The position numbers and the translations under genes are program-made. Shown here piece by piece: positions 30,732-39,031 of a stretch of 64,000 nucleotides of DNA. The DNA is from CAMAVH01 sp036500145. GTDB lineage: Bacteria > Pseudomonadota > Alphaproteobacteria > SMXQ01. The notes under the pieces are model-generated. The model ran no database searches and was not told where the DNA came from. It saw only the letters and a program-made list of their open reading frames with translations. Position 1 is the first letter of the stretch, and each line of letters opens with the position of its first letter. The DNA lies in NCBI GenBank assembly GCA_036500145.1, contig DASYCO010000045.1:1-64000 (forward strand), in the 5' to 3' direction.

Positions 30732-31886
30732 CTAGAGCATTGATATTATTAGCGAAATTTGGCCTCCTGGCTGGCGCTCGATGCGGCCGGCCAATTCCAG
30801 TTCGAGAATCGCGGAAGCCAGGGTGGCGGGAGAGACTTGGGCCCGACGAGTCAGCTCGTCAATGGTCGTTGGTGAAAATCCAAGTAATTCCAATATCTTA
30901 TCCTGCAAGCCGGAAGCGCCGTCAAGCTCCGCTTCAACCTCTTGTGGAGCTTGAGCGAAAGCTGAAACATCGATTCGACTGGGTGTCGTAACCCTTTGAT
31001 TTTGCTCAAAAGGCGAATCGAGCGGGCCGAGCGCTGCGATGACATCGGCGGCGCAGGTAATAAGTGTCGCGCCGTCGCGAATCAGGCCGTTGGTTCCCGC
31101 CGCGCGCGGGTCGAGCGGCGAGCCCGGCACGGCCAGCACGTCGCGGCCCTGCTCGGCGGCGAGGCGCGCGGTGATGAGCGAGCCGGACTTGAGCGTCGCC
31201 TCGACCACGACGACGGCGCGCGACAGCCCGGAGATCACCCGGTTGCGGTAGGGGAAGTGCCGCGCCGTCGGCTTCAGGCCGAAGGGCTGCTCGGCGACCA
31301 CGGCGCCTTCCTCGGCGATGCGCGCCATCAGCTTGGCGTTCTCCGGCGGATAGACCACGTCGACGCCGCCGGCGATGACGGCGACCGTTCCTGTGGCCAG
31401 CGATCCTTCGTGGGCCGCCGTGTCGAGCCCGCGCGCCAGGCCGGAGACGATGGTCAGCCCCGCCGCGCCCAAATCCATTGCCAATTTGGTTGCGAAGCGC
31501 CGGCCGTTGGTCGAGGCGTTGCGCGCGCCGACCATGCCGACGCAGATCCCCCGCAGCAGCTCGGGGCGGCCGTGGACGGCAAGCAGCGGCGGCGCGTCGG
31601 GCAGGGCGGCGAGCGGCTGGGGATAGTCTGGCTCGCAGGCGGCGATCAGGCGCGCGCCATATTTGCGCAGGGCGGCCAGCTCGCGTTCGGCCACCGCGCG
31701 CGGCGCCAGGCGCACGGCCCGCTTGCCGGCGGCGTTGCGGGTCAGGCCGGGCAGGGCTTCCAGGGCATGGGCCGCCGTGCCGAACTTGGCGATCAGGGCA
31801 TGGAAGGTGACGGGGCCGACATTGTCGCTGCGGATGAGCTGCAGCCAGTCGAGGCGCTCCTCGTCCGTCAGCGCGCGCTGCTCCAT
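30732..31886 (-). CDS. dprA: DNA-processing protein DprA
   Basis: 384 residues. DprA loads RecA on incoming single-stranded DNA in natural transformation. A SAM-like N-terminal helix bundle is followed by the Rossmann domain: GMVGARNAST, IVSGLARGLDTAAHEG, AGGVDVVYPPEN, FPYRNRVISGLSRAVVVVEA and LAVPGSP. A C-terminal winged helix (ELTRRAQVSPATLASAILEL) is present. ATG 31886 gives MEQRALTDEERLDWLQLIR. The 3' third, about 30732-31045, is clearly richer in A and T than the rest of the gene, which is unusual within one reading frame. Confidence 0.95.
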   Translation of the reverse strand: MEQRALTDEERLDWLQLIRSDNVGPVTFHALIAKFGTAAHALEALPGLTRNAAGKRAVRLAPRAVAERELAALRKYGARLIAACEPDYPQPLAALPDAPPLLAVHGRPELLRGICVGMVGARNASTNGRRFATKLAMDLGAAGLTIVSGLARGLDTAAHEGSLATGTVAVIAGGVDVVYPPENAKLMARIAEEGAVVAEQPFGLKPTARHFPYRNRVISGLSRAVVVVEATLKSGSLITARLAAEQGRDVLAVPGSPLDPRAAGTNGLIRDGATLITCAADVIAALGPLDSPFEQNQRVTTPSRIDVSAFAQAPQEVEAELDGASGLQDKILELLGFSPTTIDELTRRAQVSPATLASAILELELAGRIERQPGGQISLIISML

Positions 31887-31951
31887 GAAGTCCCCCCGGT
31901 CGTTTCTATCGGCTAGTATGGCCGCCATTCTAATGAGACGGACAGGCGAAC

Positions 31952-32155
31952 GTGGCGAAAAATTCCGACAAGAAGACCTATTCGGGCATCGAATTCGAAG
32001 TGCGCACCAAGGGCATGGGCCGTTTCGAGTGGGAATTCACCCCGCCCAAGGACACCGATCCGGACGAATGCACCGGCACGGTGAACGGCTCGCGCAACAA
32101 GGCGGTCGACGAATGCAAGGCGGCGATCGACGCCTGGCTGGAGAAGAACGCGTAA
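31952..32155 (+). CDS. Small conserved-looking protein of unknown function
   Basis: 67 residues, starting with GTG at 31952 and reading MAKNSDKKTYSGIEFEVRTK, then WEFTPPKDTDPDECTGTVNG and ending DAWLEKNA. It is soluble, has two Cys, and has no recognised domain. Codon use and GC at third positions fit a real gene of this genome, and it lies divergent to dprA with 65 bases between starts. I do not recognise a family. A ribosome site GGACAGGCG is near the start but weak. Confidence 0.65.
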   Translation: MAKNSDKKTYSGIEFEVRTKGMGRFEWEFTPPKDTDPDECTGTVNGSRNKAVDECKAAIDAWLEKNA

Positions 32156-32222
32156 TCGAGGGCAAGTTTAAGTCGGCTGCGACTCTGCAGCCAATGTGAC
32201 GAGACGGCAGGCATCGCTCCCT

Positions 32223-32311
32223 CGTCATGCTCGGGCTTGACCCGAGCATCCATGCGGCAGATGCCGAAGCGCTAGCCCCTGGACCCTCGGATCAAGTCCG
32301 AGGGTGACGAT
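32223..32311. repeat. Palindromic intergenic repeat, about 90 bp
   Basis: The unit starts with a palindrome CATGCTCGGGCTTGACCCGA and ends with a second one, ACCCTCGGATCAAGTCCGAG, separated by about 40 bases containing CATGCGGCAGATGCC. The same layout recurs at 50079-50170 and 50309-50400. It lies between the small gene and plsY. Confidence 0.8.
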
Positions 32312-32351
32312 TTAAGCGGAACCGGCCTTCCCGGAAATTCGCCTGGCCCGG

Positions 32352-32978
32352 CTACTTGCCAACCTTCGGCTCCGTGCCTGTCAGCAGGCGGCGGATGTTG
32401 GCGTGGTGCTTGGCGATGACGAGCAGCGCCAGGAGCGTCGTCAGGGCGCCGACGCTCTTTCCGGCGTAGCCGAAGGCGAAGAGCGGCGCCACGATCGACG
32501 CGGCGATGGCGGCGAGCGACGAGAGGCGGAAGACCAGCAGCACGAAGATCCAGACGACGGCGGTGATGGCGCCCGTCGCCGGCGACAGCGCCGCGATCAC
32601 GCCGAAGGCTGCGGCGACGCCCTTGCCGCCCTTGAAGCCGAGCCAGACCGGGAAGACGTGGCCGATCACCGCGCCGAGGCCGGCGACCAGGCCGGCGGCG
32701 ATCTGAAAGCCGACGTCGCCGCCGAGCCATCTCGCGATCAGCACGGCGGCCGCGCCTTTGGCGGCGTCGAGGACCAGGGTGAGGGCGGCGAGGCCCTTGT
32801 TGCCGGTGCGCAGCACGTTGGTCGCGCCGATGTTGCCCGAGCCGACGGCGCGGATGTCGCCGAGGCCGGCCGACTTGGTCAGCAGCAGGCCGAAGGGGAT
32901 GCTGCCCAGCAGGTATGCGCCGACGAAGGCGGCGGCCAGGGGCCAGTAGGTCATCGCGCCTTCCGCGAACTCGTTCAT
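32352..32978 (-). CDS. plsY: Glycerol-3-phosphate acyltransferase PlsY
   Basis: 208-residue membrane enzyme that transfers acyl groups from acyl-phosphate to glycerol-3-phosphate, starting phospholipid synthesis. Family motifs are LLGSIPFGLLLTKSAGLGDI, then GSGNIGATNVLRTGNKGLA, VIGHVFPVWLGFKGGKGVA with the conserved Gly-Gly-Lys-Gly, and KHHANIRRLLTGTE. About six membrane segments are visible. ATG 32978 lies 2 bases after the pyrC stop, so it is cotranscribed with pyrB-pyrC, the normal alphaproteobacterial order. Confidence 0.95.
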   Translation of the reverse strand: MNEFAEGAMTYWPLAAAFVGAYLLGSIPFGLLLTKSAGLGDIRAVGSGNIGATNVLRTGNKGLAALTLVLDAAKGAAAVLIARWLGGDVGFQIAAGLVAGLGAVIGHVFPVWLGFKGGKGVAAAFGVIAALSPATGAITAVVWIFVLLVFRLSSLAAIAASIVAPLFAFGYAGKSVGALTTLLALLVIAKHHANIRRLLTGTEPKVGK

Positions 32979-32980
32979 GC

Positions 32981-34267
32981 TCACGCCTTGCGCGTAAAGA
33001 CGGTGCGGCCGCCGACGATGGTGCGGAGCGCGTGGCCCTGCATCGGCCGGTTGTCGAACGGCGAGTTCTTCGAGGTGCTGCGGAACTTGATCTCCTCGAC
33101 GCGCCACGGCTTGTCGAGGTCGAACAGCACGAGGTCGGCGGGCGCGTCCTTCGCCAAGCGGCCGGCGGGCAGGCCGAGCAGCTCGGCCGGCGCCAGGGTC
33201 AGGCGGCGCAGCACGTCGAGCAGGCTCATCTTGCCGTTGTGGTGCAGGGCAAGCGACAGCGGCAGCAGCGTTTCCAGGCCGATGATGCCGGGCTCGGCCT
33301 GGCCGAAGGGCAGGCGCTTGCTCTCCTGGTCGTGCGGCGCGTGGTCGGAGGCGATGACGTCGATGGTGCCGTCGGCGAGGCCCTGCACGACGGCCTGGCG
33401 GTCGCTCTCGGGGCGCAACGGCGGCGACAGGCGCGCGAAGGTGCGGTACTCGCCGATTTCGTTCTCGTTGAGCGAGAAGTAGTGCGGCGCGGTGTCGGCG
33501 GTGACGCGCAGGCCCTTGGCCTTGGCGCGGCGGATGATCTCGACGCCTTCGCCGGTCGAGACATGGCCGGCGTGGTAGCGCCCGCCGGTGCTCTCGACCA
33601 GGCGCATGTCGCGCTCCAGCATGATCGCTTCGGCGATGCCGGGGATGCCGGCGAGTCCGAGGCGCGCCGACAGCTCGCCGGCATGGGCTTCGCCGCCCTT
33701 GGCGAGGCGCGGCTCTTCCGGATGCTGCACGATCAGCGCGTCGAAGGTCTTGGCGTAGGTCAGCGCGCGGCGCATCAGCACCGGGTCGTCGATGGCCTTG
33801 GTGCCGTCGGTGAAGGCGATGGCGCCGGCCTCGATCAGGAGGCCGATCTCGGCGAGCTTGGCACCCTTGGTGCCCTGGCTCAGCGCGGCGTAGGTCTGCA
33901 CGTTGGCGAGCGCCGCCTCGCGGCCGCGCTGCAGGACGAAGCCGACGAGCGCCGGATTGTCGATCACCGGGTCGGTGTTGGGCAGGCAGACCATGGTGGT
34001 CACGCCGCCGGCGACGGCCGCGCCCGCGGCGGTCGCGATGGTCTCCTTGTATTCCTCGCCGGGCTCGCGGGCGTGCACGCGCATGTCGATGAGGCCGGGC
34101 GCCAGGCAGGCGCCCTTGCAGTCGACGGTCTCGGCGCCGGCGGGGGCCTTCGCGTTGGCGCCGACTTCGGCGATGCGGCCGTCGACGACGAGCAGGCCGC
34201 CGGTCGCGTCGAGCCCGCTGGCGGGGTCGAGCAGGCGGGCGTTGGTCAGCGCGAGAGTCTGGCTCAT
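32981..34267 (-). CDS. pyrC: Dihydroorotase-family protein with altered first metal ligand
   Basis: 428 residues, type I dihydroorotase fold, the third step of pyrimidine synthesis. Metal-site features kept: TDGTKAIDDP, IVQHPEEPRLA, HAGHVSTGEGV and IASDHAPHDQESKRLPFG. The first metal motif, normally Asp-x-His-x-His, reads GLIDMRVHAREPGEEYKET, so the first His is Arg63 while His65 remains. Similar Arg substitutions occur in pyrB-linked alphaproteobacterial homologues, so this may be either an active variant or a non-catalytic partner of aspartate transcarbamoylase. ATG 34267 overlaps the pyrB stop (ATGA). Confidence 0.9.
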   Translation of the reverse strand: MSQTLALTNARLLDPASGLDATGGLLVVDGRIAEVGANAKAPAGAETVDCKGACLAPGLIDMRVHAREPGEEYKETIATAAGAAVAGGVTTMVCLPNTDPVIDNPALVGFVLQRGREAALANVQTYAALSQGTKGAKLAEIGLLIEAGAIAFTDGTKAIDDPVLMRRALTYAKTFDALIVQHPEEPRLAKGGEAHAGELSARLGLAGIPGIAEAIMLERDMRLVESTGGRYHAGHVSTGEGVEIIRRAKAKGLRVTADTAPHYFSLNENEIGEYRTFARLSPPLRPESDRQAVVQGLADGTIDVIASDHAPHDQESKRLPFGQAEPGIIGLETLLPLSLALHHNGKMSLLDVLRRLTLAPAELLGLPAGRLAKDAPADLVLFDLDKPWRVEEIKFRSTSKNSPFDNRPMQGHALRTIVGGRTVFTRKA

Positions 34268-35226
34268 GTGGCTGCCCCTTCGATCTTGGGCAGGTTGGCG
34301 ACGACGGCTTCGAGGCAGGCCATGCGCGTCGCCACGCCGAACTCGACCTGCTGCAGGATCAGGCTGCGGTCGATCTCGTCGGCGACCTCGGTGGAGATCT
34401 CGATGCCGCGGTTGAGCGGGCCGGGGTGCATCACCAGCGCGTCGGGCTTGGCGGCGGCCAGCATCTCGTGGTCGAGGCCGTAGAAATGCGCGTATTCGCG
34501 CATGGAGGGGACATAGGCGCCGTCCATGCGCTCGATCTGCAGGCGCAGCATCATGACGATGTCGCAGCCGGCCAGGCCCTTCTTCATGTCGTGGAACACC
34601 TCGACGCCGAAGCGGTCGATGGCCGGCGGCATCAGCGTCGGCGGGCCGATGACGCGCACGCGGGCGCCCATCGTCTGCAGCAGGTGGATGTTCGAGCGCG
34701 CGACGCGGCTGTGCGCCACGTCGCCGCAGATGGCGACGGTGAGGCCGGCGATGGCGCCCTTGCGGCGGCGGATGGTCAGCGCGTCGAGCAGCGCCTGGGT
34801 CGGATGCTCGTGCGAGCCGTCGCCGGCGTTGATGACGGAGCAGCCGAGCTTCTGCGCCAGCAGGTGCGGCGCGCCGGAGTTCGGATGGCGGATGATCAGC
34901 ACGTCCGGGTTCATGGCCTGCAGGGTGAGCGCCGTGTCGATGAGCGTCTCGCCCTTCTTCACCGAGGAGGTGGCGACGGCCATGTTGATGACGTCGGCGC
35001 CGAGGCGCTTGCCGGCCAGCTCGAAGGAGGTGCGCGTGCGCGTCGATTCCTCGAAGAAGAGGTTCATGACGGTGCGGCCGCGCAGGCTCGCGAGCTTTTC
35101 CTTGCGGGAATTGACGGCGATGTAGCCCTCGGCGAGATCGAGCAGATAGCCGATCTCGACGGGCGATAGCCCCTCGATGCCAAGGATATGGCGATGCGGG
35201 AAGCGGGAGGGGAGAGATGCAGTCAT
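34264..35226 (-). CDS. pyrB: Aspartate carbamoyltransferase catalytic chain
   Basis: 320 residues, condensing carbamoyl phosphate with aspartate. The carbamoyl phosphate site is LFFEESTRTRTSFELAGKRL, with IRHPNSGAPHLLA, GDGSHEHPTQALLDALTI and VMHPGPLNRGIEI also conserved. No pyrI regulatory gene is present, so this is the class that associates with a PyrC-like subunit or acts as a trimer. It starts the leftward run pyrB-pyrC-plsY. No attenuator-like structure was recognised in the 150 bases upstream. Confidence 0.96.
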   Translation of the reverse strand: MTASLPSRFPHRHILGIEGLSPVEIGYLLDLAEGYIAVNSRKEKLASLRGRTVMNLFFEESTRTRTSFELAGKRLGADVINMAVATSSVKKGETLIDTALTLQAMNPDVLIIRHPNSGAPHLLAQKLGCSVINAGDGSHEHPTQALLDALTIRRRKGAIAGLTVAICGDVAHSRVARSNIHLLQTMGARVRVIGPPTLMPPAIDRFGVEVFHDMKKGLAGCDIVMMLRLQIERMDGAYVPSMREYAHFYGLDHEMLAAAKPDALVMHPGPLNRGIEISTEVADEIDRSLILQQVEFGVATRMACLEAVVANLPKIEGAAT

Positions 35227-35379
35227 TAAAGGGGCATTTTATAGGGCATGGCCTGGGAGGGGGCAAGGGGACGGTTAGGTTGTGCGTCCGAGTGATACAG
35301 TGGTTGGCTTACTGGGAGCTCAGGCAGCATTTCGGGGGGGATTCCGCTATTCTTCCTCAATAACAATCCGGGGGAAATC

Positions 35380-35799
35380 ATGCGTAATTTTCTATTGCTT
35401 GCTACGGCCGCCATTTTTTTAGTGGGATGCAGCCATAGTCTTTATCTGGTCGGCCGAACTTCAGGTGCTAAAGGTACTGCGCAAATAGTCACTGCTGGAA
35501 ATAAGAGCGGCGACGTTGAAATTAGTCTGGCTGGGAAAATCTATACAGGCCGTTGGGTTTACTCCCCCACGGGGGGCAGCTATTCGTCGGGAACGGCTTT
35601 CGCCACGTCGGGGCCGTATAGTGCAACAGCAACGGGATCAGCCGTCAGTCTTCCTATGGGAGGGAATGGTTCTATCCTTGCGTCCGCTTCGGATGGCAGT
35701 GCCCTGCGTTGTGTTTTTAATTATAGCGAGTGGGGAAGCACTGGTACTGGCATGTGCCAGGACAATCAGGGTGAGGTTTACGATCTTCAAATTAGTTAA
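35380..35799 (+). CDS. Small lipoprotein of unknown function
   Basis: 139 residues. A signal sequence of type II, MRNFLLLATAAIFLVGCSHS, has the lipobox LVGC, so the protein should be lipid anchored. The mature part is rich in Gly, Ser and Thr (GSYSSGTAFATSGPYSATAT) with two Cys near the end (LRCVFNYSEW and GMCQDNQGEVYDL) that could form a disulfide. I recognise no domain. The DNA is much more AT-rich than neighbours and codon choice differs, suggesting later acquisition. Confidence 0.72.
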   Translation: MRNFLLLATAAIFLVGCSHSLYLVGRTSGAKGTAQIVTAGNKSGDVEISLAGKIYTGRWVYSPTGGSYSSGTAFATSGPYSATATGSAVSLPMGGNGSILASASDGSALRCVFNYSEWGSTGTGMCQDNQGEVYDLQIS

Positions 35800-35861
35800 A
35801 TGGCGACACGGCTGTTTGATTCGCTACGCTTTAGATTGAGGCATTACGTAATCGGGGGATA

Positions 35862-36302
35862 ATGCGTTACGCCTTTGCCATGGCTTGCTTTGCCGCCACT
35901 CTGTCGCTGGCCGCCTGCACTGAAACAGATCGGCCCATGTCAGCCCGGGACAAGGCTTGGCAGTCGTTGCATGCGTGGCCTTATTCCGACAGCGGCGATA
36001 TTTCCACGCTTGGGCCGCAAATTGGGCCGTGCATGGCTCCGCTCAGAGGCGAGGGTGTCGTGGTTGCCGTTCGCCTCGTCATCTCCCGCGATGGTTTCGT
36101 GAAGAACGCGGTGATCGAGGATGGCCAGGGCGAGGGGCAAGCCGATCCGGCTTACGCCGAAATGGCGGCGAGTATCTTGCGGGCGGTCAACGATCCGCAT
36201 TGCCAACCGTTTCATCTGCGCGACGATCTCTATGACTTTTGGAAGCAGCCCTTGCTTAGTTTTCGTAAAAATGACGGGCGTCCTTCTATCTCCGCCAACT
36301 GA
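35862..36302 (+). CDS. Lipoprotein with TolA/TonB C-terminal-like domain
   Basis: 146 residues. The signal sequence ends AACTETD, giving a lipobox LAAC. The mature part resembles the C-terminal domain of alphaproteobacterial TolA: GPCMAPLRGEGVVVAVRLVI, SRDGFVKNAVIEDGQ, DPAYAEMAASILRAVNDPHC, and DLYDFWKQPLLSFRKND. TolA normally carries a long linker and a membrane helix; here the domain is alone and lipid anchored. That could bind a Tol or Ton partner, or be a decoy or phage-related product. It follows the lipoprotein at 35380 by 62 bases and has similarly low GC. Confidence 0.68.
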   Translation: MRYAFAMACFAATLSLAACTETDRPMSARDKAWQSLHAWPYSDSGDISTLGPQIGPCMAPLRGEGVVVAVRLVISRDGFVKNAVIEDGQGEGQADPAYAEMAASILRAVNDPHCQPFHLRDDLYDFWKQPLLSFRKNDGRPSISAN

Positions 36303-36500
36303 AGCGGTTGCATGCAGTGGAGCGGTTTTGACTCACTTGTCAGTAACTGCGTGAAGCAGGACACAGGCGAAAATTAAATGTCTGGGACGGCTCGACGGCG
36401 GGGAGAACGCTCCTTAGATATTGAACCTTAAGCCGCGCGCCGGCCGTCTAGGTGGTGGCCCGTTGCCTTGCGTTGCCGGAAGTGGTCCCAGGGTCTGTCC

Positions 36501-37394
36501 ATGAACATACGTCGCCTGAAGTCGTTCCTCGCGGTTGCGGAGGAGCTCAATTTCCATCGCGCTGCCGAGCGGATGAACATCACGCAGCCGGCCCTCAGCC
36601 AGCAGATCCGCGAGTTCGAGACGGAGCTCGGCGTGAAGCTGTTCCTGCGCGACAAGCGCACGGTAGCGATCACCGAGGCCGGGCGCATCATGCTGCCGTC
36701 CGTCCAGCAGGCCGTCGAGCTGCTGGAGCAGGCCGCCGACGCGGCCAGGCGGTCGGGCCTCACGGCCGAACGCACGCTGCGCCTGGGGTTCTCGGAGAAC
36801 ATCCAGTTGCCGTTTCTCTCACCGGCCCTGCGCTGGGTGGCCCAGCACCATCCCGAGATCTCCATCGAGCCGCGCGACCTCCATTCGGATGCGGTGATCG
36901 AGAAGCTCCTCAATCAAGATATCGACGTCGGCTTCGCCTTCCTGCCGGTCGAGCATGGCGACCTCGCCTTTCGCCCGGTGCTGGACGGCCGCTGCGTTCT
37001 CGCCTTTCCGGAAGGGCATCCCTTGGCGGCGATGGAGACGATCCCGATGTCCGCCCTGGCCGACCAGCGCCTGATCCTCTTCGCGCGCCACCTCAACCCG
37101 CCGCTCTACGACCATATCAGCGCGGCCTTGCGCGCGGCGAACGGCTTGGACCAGAACGTCGTCTATCACGCCACGCAAAGCCATTTCGGCCTGAACCTCG
37201 TGGCGGAAGGCGTCGGCTTGCTGTTCACGCCCTCGACCTTCGCGCAGAAGCTTCCGGACGGAGTCACGTCGCGGCCGCTCGAAGACATCGACGAAGACTA
37301 CAAATATGCCGCGGTCTGGCGCGGCGACCGGCGCACCCCCGCCGTCAAAGCCTTTCTGGACGCGCTCGATAAGTCCGCCCTCAAGCTGAACTAG
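36501..37394 (+). CDS. LysR family transcriptional regulator
   Basis: 297 residues. The N-terminal winged helix-turn-helix reads MNIRRLKSFLAVAEELNFHR and MNITQPALSQQIREFETELG, followed by the substrate-binding domain with two alpha/beta lobes (TLRLGFSENIQLPFLSPAL and GVGLLFTPSTF). Regulators of this type usually bind an aromatic or amino-acid-like inducer and often control a divergent gene; here the next leftward gene on the other strand is far away, so the target is not evident. ATG 36501 is chosen to start at the DNA-binding helix. Confidence 0.88.
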   Translation: MNIRRLKSFLAVAEELNFHRAAERMNITQPALSQQIREFETELGVKLFLRDKRTVAITEAGRIMLPSVQQAVELLEQAADAARRSGLTAERTLRLGFSENIQLPFLSPALRWVAQHHPEISIEPRDLHSDAVIEKLLNQDIDVGFAFLPVEHGDLAFRPVLDGRCVLAFPEGHPLAAMETIPMSALADQRLILFARHLNPPLYDHISAALRAANGLDQNVVYHATQSHFGLNLVAEGVGLLFTPSTFAQKLPDGVTSRPLEDIDEDYKYAAVWRGDRRTPAVKAFLDALDKSALKLN

Positions 37395-37640
37395 TTTCCG
37401 AACAGTGCCTTCATGGCCTGGACGCCATCGCCAGTTTCCCTCCGGTGATCGCGCGCGCGACGCCGCTTGTCCGGCATGAGCCGATAACGGGGGGCTGATA
37501 AAGGGCGATTATCAGAGCCCGTTTTCTTCGAATTGGAGAAAGATCTCCGAAAGCTCGATCTTTGGTCTGTCGGTTGAGCCGACGAACCGCAGCGATCAAC
37601 GCTGCATCGGACAAGGTCCGATATCGATAGGAGATCGAAA

Positions 37641-37919
37641 ATGAACAACGTAATTCTCAAGGCCATGTCGGTGCTGGCTTTCACGGCGACCCTCGCGGGC
37701 AGCGCCTATGCCGCCGACAGCCAGGACAGCCGCGCGCGGGGCAGCCTGGTGATGCAGGGCGACCAGGGCGTCGCGGTCGCGCATTCGGACCAGTACGCGG
37801 CCAACCCGAGCGAGGCCAATCCCAACGAGCCGGTCGCGCGCGCCACGGCGGTCCTGCCGGCGGGCAACGTCTTCTACCAGGTTGCCGACGAGCATGAGGG
37901 GCCGGTCGACGGCGACTAA
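37641..37919 (+). CDS. Small secreted protein of unknown function
   Basis: 92 residues with a clear Sec signal peptide (MNNVILKAMSVLAFTATLAG, cleavage after AYA). The mature part, about 67 residues, is hydrophilic and acidic with Asn/Pro/Glu-rich stretches (SEANPNEPVARATAVLPAGN) and no Cys. No family is recognised. A ribosome site AGGAGATCG precedes the ATG by about eight bases. It is followed by a terminator hairpin, so it is a stand-alone gene. Confidence 0.72.
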   Translation: MNNVILKAMSVLAFTATLAGSAYAADSQDSRARGSLVMQGDQGVAVAHSDQYAANPSEANPNEPVARATAVLPAGNVFYQVADEHEGPVDGD

Positions 37920-37952
37920 GCTTCGACAGTCAGGCTTGAGACGCGTACGAGC

Positions 37953-37984
37953 ATGGTCCGCCGTTGTGGCGGACCATTTCGTTT
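37953..37984. terminator. Terminator between the secreted protein and methyltransferase genes
   Basis: A 10-bp perfect stem ATGGTCCGCC (37953-37962) with 37968-37977 around GTTGT is followed by TTCGTTT. It lies between two converging genes and may serve both. Confidence 0.75.
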
Positions 37985-38004
37985 GCGCCCGATGTTGCCG
38001 CGGC

Positions 38005-38787
38005 TCAGGCCGGCCAGGCTTCCATGATCATGCTGTCGATGGTGAAGCTGCCGTCGGCTTCCAGCGCCAGGTAGTCGCGTACTTCCGACGGCGCCACGGC
38101 CCACAGCGCCTTAATGGCGTCGGCCTGCACGGCGGGCGTCTTCATGCGCGCGATCCAGGACGCGTAGTCGAGCCGCAGGCGGCTGGTCGTCGGCTGGCCC
38201 GGCTTGAAGCCGGCGCGCTCCAGGGCGGCGCGCCATTCCTTCTGCGAATAGTCGCGCTGGTGCGACGGGTCGCGCAGCAGCTCGATGCCCTGCAGCCAGG
38301 TGTCGCACAGCGCGTCGTCGGGCGCGAAGATGTCGGCGAACACCGCCAGGCCGCCGGGCTTCAGCACGCGCCGCGCCTCCGCCAGCGCCGCGTCGAAGCC
38401 GCGCCAGTGATGCGCGCTATAGCGGCTCAGCACCATGTCGAAGCTGGCGTCGGGGAAGGGCAGGGTCTCGACCGCGCCTTGCCGCGTGACGACATTGGCC
38501 AGGCCGCGCTCGCGCGCGGCGGCGGCCACGGCCGCCAGCATGCCGTCCGACAGGTCGTAGGCGGTCACCTCGCCGGCGTAGGGCGCCACGGCGAAGGCGA
38601 CATGGCCGCCGCCGCAGCCCATGTCGAGCGCGCGGCCCAATCCCTTTTGCGCCTTGCGCGCCGCCGCCCAGTCGCCGATCTGGCGCAGGTCCTCGCCCTG
38701 GGAATGGACGGCGCTGGTGACGTAGGCCTCGGCCTGGGGGCCGAACTGCGCGGCGACCCGGTTCTGCTGGTTGGCGGTGTCGGTCAT
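38005..38787 (-). CDS. Class I SAM-dependent methyltransferase (UbiE/Methyltransf_11 type)
   Basis: 260 residues. The cofactor pocket reads RALDMGCGGGHVAFAVAPYA with acidic loop TAYDLSDGML, and a motif IV-like region SFDMVLSRYSAHHWRGF precedes LKPGGLAVFADIF. Substrate unknown; relatives act on small molecules. ATG 38787 begins MTDTANQQNRVAAQFGPQAE, the typical start of such proteins. Upstream, 44-77 bases from the ATG, are two direct copies of TTATCCTGGTA that also precede the XRE regulator gene at 41180, which suggests common control. Confidence 0.85.
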   Translation of the reverse strand: MTDTANQQNRVAAQFGPQAEAYVTSAVHSQGEDLRQIGDWAAARKAQKGLGRALDMGCGGGHVAFAVAPYAGEVTAYDLSDGMLAAVAAAARERGLANVVTRQGAVETLPFPDASFDMVLSRYSAHHWRGFDAALAEARRVLKPGGLAVFADIFAPDDALCDTWLQGIELLRDPSHQRDYSQKEWRAALERAGFKPGQPTTSRLRLDYASWIARMKTPAVQADAIKALWAVAPSEVRDYLALEADGSFTIDSMIMEAWPA

Positions 38788-38830
38788 GGCTCTCTCCTGG
38801 TGATTTGCCGAGGGCATCCTGCGCGCCGGA

Positions 38831-38864
38831 TTATCCTGGTACAATGTGACGGTTTATCCTGGTA
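38831..38864 (-). promoter_or_regulatory. Tandem operator candidate upstream of the methyltransferase gene
   Basis: Two copies of TTATCCTGGTA start at 38831 and 38854, 23 bases apart (about two helical turns). Two similar copies with the identical 23-base spacing precede the XRE regulator at 41180. In both places a second-copy end is followed 11-12 bases later by ATGCGACGCC. They probably bind the XRE protein. Confidence 0.62.
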
Positions 38865-38901
38865 TGTTTTCCGCCATGCGACGCCGCAGGCGCCGGTTTC
38901 C

Positions 38902-38929
38902 GCCATCCGCCATCTGCCATCCGTCATCG
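38902..38929 (+). repeat. Four tandem 7-base units
   Basis: Four imperfect copies of GCCATCC lie end to end between the operator and the DUF1190 gene. Likely slippage; no function assigned. Confidence 0.55.
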
Positions 38930-39031
38930 CGCGGAAGGCAACGGTTTGTCTCCCTGAATGAGCGCCATTAGGCCGCGCTCCTGCCGCGAAATGATGCGAT
39001 ATTGGCGGCAGCGGGAGAGGAGCCCGTTTCG

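Noticed and set aside
35227..35379. An attenuator or riboswitch upstream of pyrB
   Set aside because: No paired hairpins with a T-run or known aptamer consensus were found; only short random inverted repeats.
38876..38947. A short open frame starting ATGCGACGCC left of the DUF1190 gene
   Set aside because: It codes a run of Arg followed by low-complexity residues and is probably a remnant of a regulator start, not a functional gene.
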